Assembly (NCBI GenBank): GCA_905214315.1 | Contig: CAJMLN010000024.1 | Coordinates: 1 to 27,472, forward strand | Direction: 5' to 3' | Source: an uncultured bacterium | Lineage (GTDB): Bacteria > Bacillota > Clostridia > Christensenellales > QALW01 | Length of the DNA: 27,472 nt | In this document: positions 1 to 7,794 of the stretch, piece by piece | Layout: every line of letters begins with the position of its first letter | Position numbering within the stretch: the stretch's first letter is position 1 | The notes under the pieces: generated by a model | Database searches by the model: none | The model's input: only the letters and a program-made list of their open reading frames with translations | What the model was told of the DNA's origin: nothing | Translations under genes and position numbers: made by a program

Positions 1-188
1 TGATTAAAAATAAAAATATTGCGCTTTCACGAAATCAATTGCTCTCTGAAGTATGGGGGTATGAGTTTTTCGGAGATGACCGTACAGTTGATACACATAT
101 AAAAATGCTTCGCAACAGTATCGGTCCGTATCGGGATTTGATTTCAACGGTTCGGGGAGTAGGATATATTTTTGAAACAGAAAGCTAA
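1..188 (+). CDS. Response regulator, OmpR/PhoB family, C-terminal part (partial)
   Basis: This is the last 61 codons of a gene that enters from the left edge; the reading frame begins at base 3. The peptide matches the winged-helix DNA-binding domain of OmpR/PhoB response regulators: a recognition-helix region reading DDRTVDTHIKMLR, then the wing motif TVRGVGYIFE close to the C-terminus. The receiver domain with the phospho-acceptor Asp lies outside the window. The sensor kinase gene starts 17 bases before this stop codon in another frame, the usual arrangement for a translationally coupled two-component pair. The target genes and signal cannot be read from the sequence. Confidence 0.9.
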   Translation, partial: IKNKNIALSRNQLLSEVWGYEFFGDDRTVDTHIKMLRNSIGPYRDLISTVRGVGYIFETES

Positions 189-1689
189 GTTAAAAGGCGT
201 AAAGCTGAAAATGTGGGAATACTTTTGTATGTTTGCCATACAGCTGTTGGTTGTAATATGGCTGCTGCAGGTGGTATTTCTGCAATATTATTATATAGGC
301 GCTATGGCCAAGGAAACGCTGGGCAACGCAAGGCAGCTGGTACGGCTGTATAAAGAGGACAAACTGGATGAAGAAACCGTGCGCAACAATGCGTATAAAA
401 ATAATCTTTCGATAGTTATTACGGATAAAAACGGAAATGTGATCAGTGCCAGCGATGCGATGGGCGTCATGGATCCCAGCAGCGTCATGCGTTTAAACAT
501 GTACGGGCAAAGTATTGGCAATTTGAAGGAAGCCATTGCAAAAAGTGCACAGGGCGAGGTCTATTACCGGCTGGAAAATGATGAAACGAAAAGCAAGGTG
601 CTGTTTTATGCCGCTTTTACCCAGGAGGGGGTGGAACCCGGCGGCTCTTATATTTATGTAATGTCACAGATAGAACCTATTGATTCGGTCATATCCGTTA
701 TGCAGGGGCAGTTCATTATTATTACGATCATATCCCTGGCAGTGGCGCTTGCTTTTGCATATCTGATTGCGTTAAAATTTTCACGTCCCGTGGAACAACT
801 GACCGAATCGGCGCGGGAGCTTGCTTTGGGAAATATGGATGTAACCTTTAAAACCGATGAAGCTTTTGGTGAGATTGCAGAGCTTTCCAGCGCATTGAAT
901 TATGCGGCAAGTGAAATTATAAAATCGAATCAGTTCCGGCGGGAATTGATGGCTAATGTATCCCACGACCTTCGTACGCCGTTGACGATGATTAAGATGT
1001 ATGCTGAGATGATTCGGGATATTTCAGGGGATAATAAAGAAAAGCGCGAAAAAAACCTGAAAATTATTATTGATGAAACAGATCGATTGTCTTTGCTGGT
1101 TAACGATATATTGGATCTTTCTAAAATTGAAGCATCACAGTCTTTAGAACTTGAGAATTTTGATATTTGCCAAATGATTCAAAATATTTTGGAACGTTTT
1201 TCGGTAATGACGCAGCAGGGATATACATTTTTAGTAGATGCACCTGAATTTTTGATGGTACGGGGAGATGTAAGCAGAATTCAACAGGTAATCTATAATT
1301 TGTTGGGAAATGCCATTAACTATACGGGAGCAGACAAAAAGGTAACAATTCGGGTAACACAGAGAGAAAAAACTGCCAAGGTGGAAATTATCGATACGGG
1401 AAGCGGTATTCCCCAAGAAGAACTGGCCAATGTTTGGGACCGGTATTACCGCGCCAAGACACATGTGCGCTCAAAGATTGGCACTGGGTTAGGGCTTTCA
1501 ATCGTAAAATCGATTTTGATTGCGCATAATGCTGATTTTGGTATTGAAAGTACTTTGGGCGTTGGTTCCGATTTTTGGTTTGAATTAAAAATTCCTGAAT
1601 TTTCCGAACATAAAAAAATGCTTTTGACAAACAATAATACCGTGACTGAGAAAGAAAGCGACTCGTTTTCAAAGAATCAGGACACATAA
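172..1689 (+). CDS. Membrane sensor histidine kinase (HAMP, HisKA, HATPase)
   Basis: A 505-residue sensor kinase, partner of the regulator just upstream. The first hydrophobic segment is at about residues 18-42 and the second at about 178-201; the roughly 135 residues between them form an extracellular sensor domain of no recognised type. A HAMP linker follows (about 202-255). The dimerisation domain carries the phospho-acceptor His265 in NVSHDLRTPL. The ATP-binding domain shows an N box (Asn376/Asn380 in YNLLGNAINY), a G1 box DTGSG (408-412) and a G2 box GTGLGL (437-442). The start is TTG at 172, overlapping the regulator by 17 bases, with AGGA at 160-163 eight bases upstream. A start further in (Met14) would still leave both membrane segments. 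About 30 hydrophilic residues at the C-terminus lie beyond the catalytic domain. The signal is unknown. Confidence 0.93.
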   Translation: MKQKAKLKGVKLKMWEYFCMFAIQLLVVIWLLQVVFLQYYYIGAMAKETLGNARQLVRLYKEDKLDEETVRNNAYKNNLSIVITDKNGNVISASDAMGVMDPSSVMRLNMYGQSIGNLKEAIAKSAQGEVYYRLENDETKSKVLFYAAFTQEGVEPGGSYIYVMSQIEPIDSVISVMQGQFIIITIISLAVALAFAYLIALKFSRPVEQLTESARELALGNMDVTFKTDEAFGEIAELSSALNYAASEIIKSNQFRRELMANVSHDLRTPLTMIKMYAEMIRDISGDNKEKREKNLKIIIDETDRLSLLVNDILDLSKIEASQSLELENFDICQMIQNILERFSVMTQQGYTFLVDAPEFLMVRGDVSRIQQVIYNLLGNAINYTGADKKVTIRVTQREKTAKVEIIDTGSGIPQEELANVWDRYYRAKTHVRSKIGTGLGLSIVKSILIAHNADFGIESTLGVGSDFWFELKIPEFSEHKKMLLTNNNTVTEKESDSFSKNQDT

Positions 1690-1736
1690 ATTAAACAACG
1701 GAAATATCCGTTAAAAATAAATTGTTGGAGGGCATT

Positions 1737-1892
1737 ATGGCGAAAATGTCAGAAGCTTTAAAGCAAGAGATCGCCAGAGAGCTTGGTGTATATGACACGG
1801 TTAAAAATTCGGGCTGGGGCGAGGTTTCGTCTCGTGACTGCGGTCATATGGTAACAAAGGCGATTGAAATTGCTAACAGGAATTTTAAGTAA
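1737..1892 (+). CDS. Small acid-soluble spore protein, alpha/beta type
   Basis: A 51-residue ORF with a good ribosome binding site (GGAGGG at 1727-1732, four bases before ATG). The peptide has the core of alpha/beta-type SASPs: EALKQEIARELG, matching the N-terminal helix that contains the Gpr protease cleavage region, then a Gly-containing turn (GWGEVSSRDCG) and a second helix MVTKAIEIANR. Family members coat and protect DNA in dormant spores and are degraded on germination. It is shorter than the typical 60-95 residues and carries a Cys at position 35, which is uncommon. A strong terminator follows, so it is probably a single-gene unit; sigma-G control is expected from the family, but I could not define its promoter. 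It marks the host as a likely spore former. Confidence 0.85.
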   Translation: MAKMSEALKQEIARELGVYDTVKNSGWGEVSSRDCGHMVTKAIEIANRNFK

Positions 1893-1905
1893 AAATCCAT
1901 TTTAT

Positions 1906-1931
1906 AAAGGGAGATTTTGAATCTCCCTTTT
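1906..1931 (+). terminator. Rho-independent terminator after the SASP gene
   Basis: A perfect 11-base-pair stem (AAAGGGAGATT pairing with AATCTCCCTTT) with a 3-base loop, ending in TTTT. It lies 13 bases after the SASP stop codon and separates that gene from the SH3-like gene. Confidence 0.93.
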
Positions 1932-1980
1932 GTGTATATATTGTTTCTTTGCCGCATATTTTTTATCGGGAGGGATACTT

Positions 1981-2295
1981 ATGTACAGTAAAGGAAATTA
2001 TATTTTTTACAAGGAACCGATGAATCTGCGCGAAAAACCCAATGCTGCTTCCAGGCTTCTGGCAGTGGTGCCGCAGGGAATGTGTGTGGCTGTGGAGGAA
2101 ACAAGGGATAACTGGGGGAAAATACATTATGAAGGGAAAGCAGGTTGGTGCTGCATCAGTGAGTGTTTTGCTCAAAAAGTGTGTTCCTGTGAAAATCATG
2201 ATTGTTGTTATTATGAAAAATATCGAGAGATAGAGCAAAAATATGAGAACCTGCTGAAAAGTTTCCGTAAGATTGAAAGGATATTGAGAGAATAA
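1981..2295 (+). CDS. Small Cys-rich SH3-like protein with C-terminal coiled coil
   Basis: A 104-residue protein. The start at 1981 is set by GGGAGGG at 1968-1974, six bases upstream; an in-frame extension to 1930 runs into the terminator and is rejected. Residues about 6-65 look like a bacterial SH3 (SH3b) domain: NLREKPNAASRLLAVVPQG followed by DNWGKIHYEGKAGWC, the usual RxxPs/G-W pattern. There is no signal peptide or membrane segment, so it is probably cytoplasmic, which is odd for SH3b domains that normally bind cell wall. Eight Cys residues (35, 57, 58, 62, 68, 70, 75, 76) crowd the middle and could bind metal or form disulfides. The last 28 residues are charged and helical. The function is unknown; it could be spore-associated, given its neighbour. 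Confidence 0.75.
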   Translation: MYSKGNYIFYKEPMNLREKPNAASRLLAVVPQGMCVAVEETRDNWGKIHYEGKAGWCCISECFAQKVCSCENHDCCYYEKYREIEQKYENLLKSFRKIERILRE

Positions 2296-2298
2296 ATA

Positions 2299-2327
2299 TT
2301 GCGAAAATATTACATATATGTTATAAT
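2299..2327 (+). promoter_or_regulatory. Sigma-A promoter for the CapA-like gene
   Basis: TTGCGA (2299-2304), a 17-base spacer and a perfect TATAAT (2322-2327). It lies in the 66-base gap after the SH3-like gene and 34 bases before the CapA-like start. Confidence 0.8.
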
Positions 2328-2361
2328 ACCATACGAAACATGATTTTTTGGAGTTAGTGCT

Positions 2362-3633
2362 ATGGGAGATCGCAGAATAAAAAATTATCATTTACGGTAT
2401 GCGCGGTCATATCTTTCTATTCTGCTGTTTATCGCCATCCTTGTTTTTTTATGTGTTTATGCGGTAATCCTTTTTGTTCCTCAGGCACCGGCTGATAAAG
2501 TACAGCTGACCCCTGTGCCCACTGAAGTACCCGGGGAGGTTACCAATCGTGTGAAAATACAGTTAGCGGGGGACATTGTATTAAACAGTACGCTGCTCTC
2601 CAGCAGTCATGACGCTTACGGTGCTTATGATTTTAAAGCCTATTTTTCCAATATAAAAGATTACATTGATGGAGATCTGGCCGTATTTAACTTAGAGGGA
2701 AACGTTGACGCTTACGGAGATGAAAGTAATTTTGCCGGAGCACCGGCCTTTAATTATCCTAAAGAGATTGCCGAGGCGGCGGCGGATGCCGGGTTTAATA
2801 CAGTAATTACCGCCAACGATCAGGCTGCGAATTTTTCATATGCCGGTATTAAAAATACGCTGGAAAATCTTACGGCATCGGGATTGAACCCCGTGGGAAC
2901 GCAGCAGGAAGCGAGGACGGGCTATTTAAAAAATTATAACGGAATTTGTATAGGAATTCTGGCCTATACCGAGGGCCTTGCTCAAATAAACTCCGATATT
3001 CCGGAATATGCGGTTGCAAGAATCGATACTGCTGATGTGGAGGGATCTGCGCAGCGAATCCGGAGTGATATTGCTTCTATAAAGCAGGCAGGAGCAGAAA
3101 TGGTCATTTTGTCAATGCATTGGGGAAAAGAAATGGAAGCGGAACCTTCACAGAATCAGCGGAAACTGGCGGACGAGCTGATTTACAGCGGAGCGGATAT
3201 TATTATGGGAACGCTTACCCATACGCTTCAGCCCATTACCTATAAGAGCATTGTAACGGATACGGGAGAAGAAAAAAATGTGATTGTTGCGTATTCTTTG
3301 GGAAACCTTCTTTCACATCCCACTGTTACCAGCGGGCAAACCAGCCAGGAAAGTGCGGTTCTTAATATTTATATTGAACGGGATGCGGCAGGTATAGCCT
3401 ATATTTCTTCGGCTGAATGTATTCCCATTTATATTTATGCAAAAGCTTTGAGCAGCGGGGGTACAACATATTCCTATTCAGTGCTTCCCGCGGCAGATTA
3501 TATATCTGCGGAGAGTAAACCCGATATTTTTGCCAACGACGAAGATTGGGAAAATTGTAAAAAAGCTTATGACAACGTCAAAAAAATAATCGATAAGAGC
3601 GCCGAAAACGGAATGGCGCTGGGAATATCATAA
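2362..3633 (+). CDS. Membrane-anchored CapA-family protein with divergent motifs
   Basis: A 423-residue protein: a short basic cytoplasmic tail, one membrane segment (about 17-40), a Pro-rich linker and an extracellular CapA (PGA_cap) domain from about residue 63. CapA proteins have a metallophosphatase-like fold and act in poly-gamma-glutamate or capsule production. Conserved elements include AGD (69-71), FNLEG (109-113), HWGKE (253-257), the helix with QNQRKLADELIYSGAD, and YSLGN (311-315). Two typical motifs are changed: the usual ANNH reads ANDQ (151-154) and the usual GHHPH reads GTLTH (283-287). The metal-binding or catalytic role may therefore be altered or lost. ATG at 2362 is preceded by GGAG (2350-2353). 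No other capsule genes are nearby. The family is fairly sure, the biochemical activity is not. Confidence 0.85.
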   Translation: MGDRRIKNYHLRYARSYLSILLFIAILVFLCVYAVILFVPQAPADKVQLTPVPTEVPGEVTNRVKIQLAGDIVLNSTLLSSSHDAYGAYDFKAYFSNIKDYIDGDLAVFNLEGNVDAYGDESNFAGAPAFNYPKEIAEAAADAGFNTVITANDQAANFSYAGIKNTLENLTASGLNPVGTQQEARTGYLKNYNGICIGILAYTEGLAQINSDIPEYAVARIDTADVEGSAQRIRSDIASIKQAGAEMVILSMHWGKEMEAEPSQNQRKLADELIYSGADIIMGTLTHTLQPITYKSIVTDTGEEKNVIVAYSLGNLLSHPTVTSGQTSQESAVLNIYIERDAAGIAYISSAECIPIYIYAKALSSGGTTYSYSVLPAADYISAESKPDIFANDEDWENCKKAYDNVKKIIDKSAENGMALGIS

Positions 3634-3656
3634 GCCGCCGGCAAGGTGGCTTTTTT
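3632..3656 (+). terminator. Terminator overlapping the CapA-like stop codon
   Basis: Stem AAGCCGCC (3632-3639) pairs with GGTGGCTT (3645-3652), including one G-T pair, with a 5-base loop and a run of six T (3651-3656). It sits only 18 bases before the next gene, which has no promoter of its own that I can see, so it may be a partial (attenuating) terminator. Confidence 0.75.
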
Positions 3657-3674
3657 CAATAAGGAGAACTTGCA

Positions 3675-5576
3675 ATGCAGATGAACACGTGCTTTATGAG
3701 GAGATATGCAAACAGAAAACGGATGGCTTTGGCAAAGCGCACAAATTGCATCAAAATTGATTCCGCCTGGCGTATGGATATGCCTGCGGACGGTCCGGCT
3801 GCTGCCGCCCTTGCTGATTTTAGAGAGTATCTCCAAACCTCCATGGGCGTAACGCTGCGTGAAGACGGAGAAAAGCAGATATCGATATCGGTGCGCCCCG
3901 AATTGGGAAACGGATATGAAATTATTGCGGAAGATGCACGGGTGATTTTCTGCGGCGGCACTGCTGCTGCGGCGGCACAGGCCGTATATCGGGCTGAGGA
4001 TATGATGGAAGACCTTGGAGGGCCGTATCTGGAAAAAAGAACGCATGTCTATACGCCGTCTGTTTTTCCGCGGCTGGTATCTTCCGGTATGCGGGAGAAC
4101 AGCTATCCGGAGGAATATTTAAAACAGATTCTTCATTTTGGATATCACGGCATTTTGGTTACCGTACGCGATGAAGAGCCTGAAGAGCTTTTGCCGCTTA
4201 TATCCCGGGCTCACGAACTGGGATTGCTTGTGCTGGCGGATATTGCTTTTTCTTACAGTGCTCCTGATATTTTTTCAAAATTACTTCGCCGCGGGTTTGA
4301 CGGTTTTCTTTTCGGCCGGGCGTTTGATTTTCAAAGCCGGGATCCGCATACGTCAAAATTACTGCGGACCGAAAACAGGAATGCGGCGGGGGAAAAGCGT
4401 GTGAATAAGCCGGACGCTTCCGAATGGCCGTGTATGGAATATGCCGGCATTTTAGCGGATATCTGCCAGGTGGTGCAGCAGGAAAATCAAAAGGCTTTTC
4501 TTGTGCTGGATACTTCTGCCTGGAGCAATGTTCCGGAAAAAGACAGAACGGCGCTGATAGAAAAGCTGCCCTCGGGCGTTATTCTTCTCGGCAGCTTTGA
4601 TGCGGGCCAAAAGCTTACCAGAGAACAGATCCACATTAAAACCCATGCGAATACCCTGGTAATGGCGGAGGCATCCGAGAGCTTTTTGGCCGAATGCCGG
4701 GCCGCAAAGCAGCGGGGGCTTACTGTGTGGGCGTATACGGCGGCTTCCGGCCGGACAGATGATTTTGGCTTGATTCCCTATCTTCCGGCTATGATGCAGT
4801 GGCTGCTGCGCCTGGACAGCTTAAAACAGCTGGGAATATCCGGTGCCGTGGAAACGGGAGCCTATGGCTTTGTGCCCTCGATGATTAGCGCCTTTACAAA
4901 GGAGCAGCTTACGGCGCCCTGTGAAGAAGCGGGCGTTTGCATTCAGCGGCTGACCGCGCGGTATTACGGAGCGGAAAACCTGGAGAAAATGATGATCGTG
5001 TTTAAAAAACTCAGTGACGGCGTCAATTTTCTGCTGCCCGGCAGTGCTGACAGAAAAGGCCCGTTTTTGTGCGGCCCTGCATTTCCTCTGCTGACGGATA
5101 CCCAGGAACGCCTTTTGAGCGGGGAAGAGATTTATGCCTATCCCTTTGCACAAAAGGATATTACCCTTGAGGTGGATTGCCTTTTAAAGGCGGCGGAGAA
5201 TTTTGATAAGGCGGCGGATATATTAAAAAATATTTGTATGCAGGCCCGGGAAGAAGCGGCGGCGGAATTGTATGCGGTCTGCCTGCTGCTTACCAATACC
5301 CTGATTACCAGTGTAAATGCAAAACGTTGGTATCGGAGGAGATATGCTTCCCGGACGGAGGAGGGCTTTAAAAAGCGCTTTTTAGCGGAACAGATGGTGC
5401 ATATTGCGCAGCAGGAAAACAAAAATGCGCAGGAAACCGCAGATTTGATAGCGGCCTATCCTTTTTTGAGCGGCAATGCGAAGGATGCGGATTTATGTTC
5501 CTTGGAAAAATTGGAGGAAAAAATTCGATATACCGAAAATTCTATACAGGAATTAAAAAATTTTTTACAAAATTAA
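3675..5576 (+). CDS. Large protein with a glycosidase-like N-terminal domain and barrel; function unknown
   Basis: A 633-residue cytoplasmic-type protein without a signal peptide. AAGGAG (3661-3666) eight bases upstream decides the ATG at 3675. Residues about 45-130 (REYLQTSMGV, GNGYEIIAEDARVIFCGG, AAQAVYRAEDMM) resemble the alpha/beta domain that precedes the barrel in GH20, GH67 and related glycosidases. Residues about 131-400 look like a TIM barrel (FPRLVSSGMRENSYPEEY, FGYHGILVTVRD, AHELGLLVLADIAF). The last 230 residues are mostly helical. I cannot assign a catalytic acid or nucleophile with confidence, and the substrate is unknown. It follows the CapA-like gene by 41 bases and may be read through from it. 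Its many GCG/GCC/CGG codons make it visibly more GC-rich than the lacZ gene of this window. Confidence 0.7.
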   Translation: MQMNTCFMRRYANRKRMALAKRTNCIKIDSAWRMDMPADGPAAAALADFREYLQTSMGVTLREDGEKQISISVRPELGNGYEIIAEDARVIFCGGTAAAAAQAVYRAEDMMEDLGGPYLEKRTHVYTPSVFPRLVSSGMRENSYPEEYLKQILHFGYHGILVTVRDEEPEELLPLISRAHELGLLVLADIAFSYSAPDIFSKLLRRGFDGFLFGRAFDFQSRDPHTSKLLRTENRNAAGEKRVNKPDASEWPCMEYAGILADICQVVQQENQKAFLVLDTSAWSNVPEKDRTALIEKLPSGVILLGSFDAGQKLTREQIHIKTHANTLVMAEASESFLAECRAAKQRGLTVWAYTAASGRTDDFGLIPYLPAMMQWLLRLDSLKQLGISGAVETGAYGFVPSMISAFTKEQLTAPCEEAGVCIQRLTARYYGAENLEKMMIVFKKLSDGVNFLLPGSADRKGPFLCGPAFPLLTDTQERLLSGEEIYAYPFAQKDITLEVDCLLKAAENFDKAADILKNICMQAREEAAAELYAVCLLLTNTLITSVNAKRWYRRRYASRTEEGFKKRFLAEQMVHIAQQENKNAQETADLIAAYPFLSGNAKDADLCSLEKLEEKIRYTENSIQELKNFLQN

Positions 5577-5629
5577 TGCTTAATGATAATTGATTTTATT
5601 AAAAAACAGTAGTGTGATTGTTCAAGCTG

Positions 5630-5638
5630 TGTTATAAT
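5630..5638 (+). promoter_or_regulatory. Extended -10 promoter for the suf operon
   Basis: TGTTATAAT (5630-5638) is a perfect extended -10 element; no good -35 is seen at 16-18 bases. Transcription would begin near 5645 and give a 5' leader of about 125 bases before the sufC start. Confidence 0.6.
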
Positions 5639-5771
5639 GTTTTCAGAAGAAAAAATACAGGAAAAATGTTTTTATAAATTGGAAAAAGACAGAAATGGGG
5701 ATACTTTTTTGGTGCGTAAAGTCTTTTTTTCAGGCAATACTTATAAAGGGAAAATTTCGGAGGAAAAAAGA

Positions 5772-6500
5772 ATGCTGGAATTGCAGAATATTTCTTATTC
5801 GGTTCAGGATGACAGTCATAAAAATAAAGAAATTTTAACGGATATTTCTTTTAAGATGGACGAGCGCTTTATTGCGGTTACGGGACCCAACGGCGGCGGT
5901 AAAAGTACGCTGGCAAAAATTATTGCCGGTATTTATCAGCCCACAGGCGGAAAAATTCTGCTTGACGGGGAGGATATTACCACGCTTTCGGTTACGGAAC
6001 GGGCGAAAAAGGGAATCAGTTTCGCTTTTCAGCAGCCGGTGCGTTTTAAGGGAATCACGGTAAAGGATCTGATATGCCTGGCGGCGGGCAAAAATATAAA
6101 AATTGCCGAAGCCTGCGATTATCTCTCTGAAGTAGGACTGTGTGCAAGGGACTATATCAACCGGGAGGTCAATGCAAGCCTTTCCGGGGGCGAATTAAAG
6201 CGGATTGAGATTGCCATGATTATTGCGCGGGGAACCAAATTTTCCGTATTCGATGAGCCGGAGGCAGGCATTGATCTGTGGTCTTTCAATAATCTGATAC
6301 AGGTGTTTGAAAATATGTACAAGCGCATCAATGGCACAATTTTAATTATATCCCATCAAGAGAGAATTTTGGATATTGCGGATAAAATCCTTGTAGTAGC
6401 CGAAGGACGGATCGCCGATTTCGGCGCGAAAAAAGACATTCTACCCGGCCTTTTAAACAGCCGGCAAATTGCCTGCAAAACCTTGATTGATAAATTTTAA
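5772..6500 (+). CDS. sufC: SufC-like ABC ATPase of a minimal Suf system
   Basis: A 242-residue ATPase, the usual SufC length. Walker A GPNGGGKST is at 38-46, the Q-loop region FAFQQP at 85-90, the signature LSGGE at 137-141, Walker B FSVFDEPE at 157-164 and the H-loop His195. SufC energises Fe-S cluster assembly on the SufB scaffold in the cytoplasm and is not a transporter. The start at 5772 is chosen because GGAGG (5759-5763) sits eight bases upstream; the frame is open back to 5637, but that part lacks a binding site and overlaps the promoter. The sufB-like gene begins 10 bases after the stop. No sufS, sufU or sufD is adjacent. Confidence 0.92.
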   Translation: MLELQNISYSVQDDSHKNKEILTDISFKMDERFIAVTGPNGGGKSTLAKIIAGIYQPTGGKILLDGEDITTLSVTERAKKGISFAFQQPVRFKGITVKDLICLAAGKNIKIAEACDYLSEVGLCARDYINREVNASLSGGELKRIEIAMIIARGTKFSVFDEPEAGIDLWSFNNLIQVFENMYKRINGTILIISHQERILDIADKILVVAEGRIADFGAKKDILPGLLNSRQIACKTLIDKF

Positions 6501-6510
6501 GGAGGTTTTT

Positions 6511-7428
6511 ATGAATCAGATACAGAAAAATCTGCTGGAACAAATCGCCGGCATCCATGAGGTTCCTCAGGGAGCGTATAATATAAGAATGAATGGTGAA
6601 GGGGCCGGAAGAAACACAACAGAAAATATTGATATTCTTACAAAAACGGATAAGCCCGGAATTGATATTAAAATTAAGCCGGGTACGAAAAATGAAAGCG
6701 TGCATATTCCGGTGCTGCTTAGCCAGACGGGACTTACAGACTTGGTATATAATGATTTTTATATCGGGGAGGATGCTGATGTCACGATTGTGGCCGGCTG
6801 CGGAATCCATAACGGCGGCGATCAAAAAAGCCAGCATGACGGGATACATACCTTTTATGTGGGCAAAAATGCACGGGTACGGTATATTGAAAAACACTAC
6901 GGCGAGGGCGACGGCACCGGTGAAAACGTTATGAATCCTACAACGATTGTTTTTGTTGAGGAAAACGGATACATGGAGATGGAAACGGCGCAGATCAAAG
7001 GTGTGGATTCTACAAAGCGTGAGACCAGGGCGAAGCTGGAGGACGGCGCTACCCTGGTGATTAAGGAAAAGCTTATGACGCACGGACATCAGTTTGCCGA
7101 AACCAAATTTGAGGTGGAGCTTACGGGCTATGCGTCTTCTACGCATGTGGTTTCCAGGGCGGTGGCTAAGGATGATTCGCGGCAGCTGTTTTTATCCAAT
7201 ATCAAGGGACTGAACAAGTGCAGCGGACATACCGAGTGCGACGCGATCATCATGGACAATGCTACGGTAAGCGCTATTCCGGAAATTACCGCCGGAAACG
7301 TCGAGGCCGCGTTGATTCATGAGGCTGCTATCGGTAAAATTGCGGGAGAGCAGATTATCAAGCTGATGACGCTGGGGCTTACCGAAAAAGAAGCTGAAGA
7401 GCAAATCGTCAGCGGCTTTTTGAAATAG
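6511..7428 (+). CDS. sufB: SufB/SufD-family Fe-S scaffold protein, short form
   Basis: A 305-residue SufB/D-family protein, much shorter than standard SufB (about 465-495) or SufD (about 420). It consists of the central beta-helix and the C-terminal domain. Residues matching the functional pair of E. coli SufB (Cys405 and Glu434) are present: Cys243 in HTECDAIIMD and Glu271 in LIHEAAIGKI. The C-terminal helix EAEEQIVSGFLK is also typical. The start at 6511 follows AAGGAGG (6499-6505), which overlaps the sufC stop. The pair matches the two-gene SUF-like minimal system (SmsCB) known from archaea and anaerobic bacteria, in which the SufB-like subunit probably acts as a homodimer with SufC. The physical cluster-binding mode is inferred. 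Confidence 0.9.
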   Translation: MNQIQKNLLEQIAGIHEVPQGAYNIRMNGEGAGRNTTENIDILTKTDKPGIDIKIKPGTKNESVHIPVLLSQTGLTDLVYNDFYIGEDADVTIVAGCGIHNGGDQKSQHDGIHTFYVGKNARVRYIEKHYGEGDGTGENVMNPTTIVFVEENGYMEMETAQIKGVDSTKRETRAKLEDGATLVIKEKLMTHGHQFAETKFEVELTGYASSTHVVSRAVAKDDSRQLFLSNIKGLNKCSGHTECDAIIMDNATVSAIPEITAGNVEAALIHEAAIGKIAGEQIIKLMTLGLTEKEAEEQIVSGFLK

Positions 7429-7473
7429 CTTTTTAAAAAAATTATAATTATTGTATTTTGGAGGAAAACTATT

Positions 7474-7773
7474 ATGGAATCAAAATTTACCGGCGGTCTG
7501 GCCGGCTTGATCGGTATTTCTATCCTGCAGTTTTTGCTTACGGCCGTTACCTTGGGGCTGGGCGCTCCCTGGGCGGTGTGCATAAAGGAAAGATGGATTG
7601 CCTCGCATACCGTAATCGACGGAAGACAGCTCTTTTTTGACGGAACCGGCGGCCAGCTTTTCGGCAATTACATCAAATGGTTTCTGCTTACGATTATCAC
7701 GTTAGGCATTTATTCCTTCTGGCTTACGATCAATATGAAAAAATGGGTGGTAAAGCATACGCACTGCAGGTGA
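7474..7773 (+). CDS. DUF898-like small membrane protein
   Basis: A 99-residue protein with two hydrophobic segments (about 12-35 and 66-86). The two halves resemble each other: each has a hydrophobic stretch ending in LT..TLG, then an aromatic W and a basic K.RW or KKW end, with a G..L.F.G loop (50-60) between them. This pattern is that of the DUF898 (YjgN-like) membrane family, although typical members are several times longer. GGAGG at 7460-7464 lies nine bases before ATG. It sits 45 bases after sufB and 21 bases before the dehydrogenase gene and is probably in their transcript. The function is unknown. Confidence 0.75.
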   Translation: MESKFTGGLAGLIGISILQFLLTAVTLGLGAPWAVCIKERWIASHTVIDGRQLFFDGTGGQLFGNYIKWFLLTIITLGIYSFWLTINMKKWVVKHTHCR

Positions 7774-7794
7774 ATTTTATAAACGGAGGTTTTC

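Noticed and set aside
1697..1712. Inverted repeat AACGGA-AATA-TCCGTT between the sensor kinase and SASP genes
   Set aside because: It is short and lacks a T run; it could be an operator or chance in AT-rich DNA, with nothing to decide between these.
5637..5771. 45-codon in-frame extension of sufC
   Set aside because: It overlaps the -10 element, has no ribosome binding site, and normal SufC proteins begin at the position used here.
6346..7146. Long (-) strand ORF of 266 codons across sufC and sufB
   Set aside because: It lies antisense to two recognisable genes, its composition is typical of a mirrored coding frame, and it has no domain or binding site.
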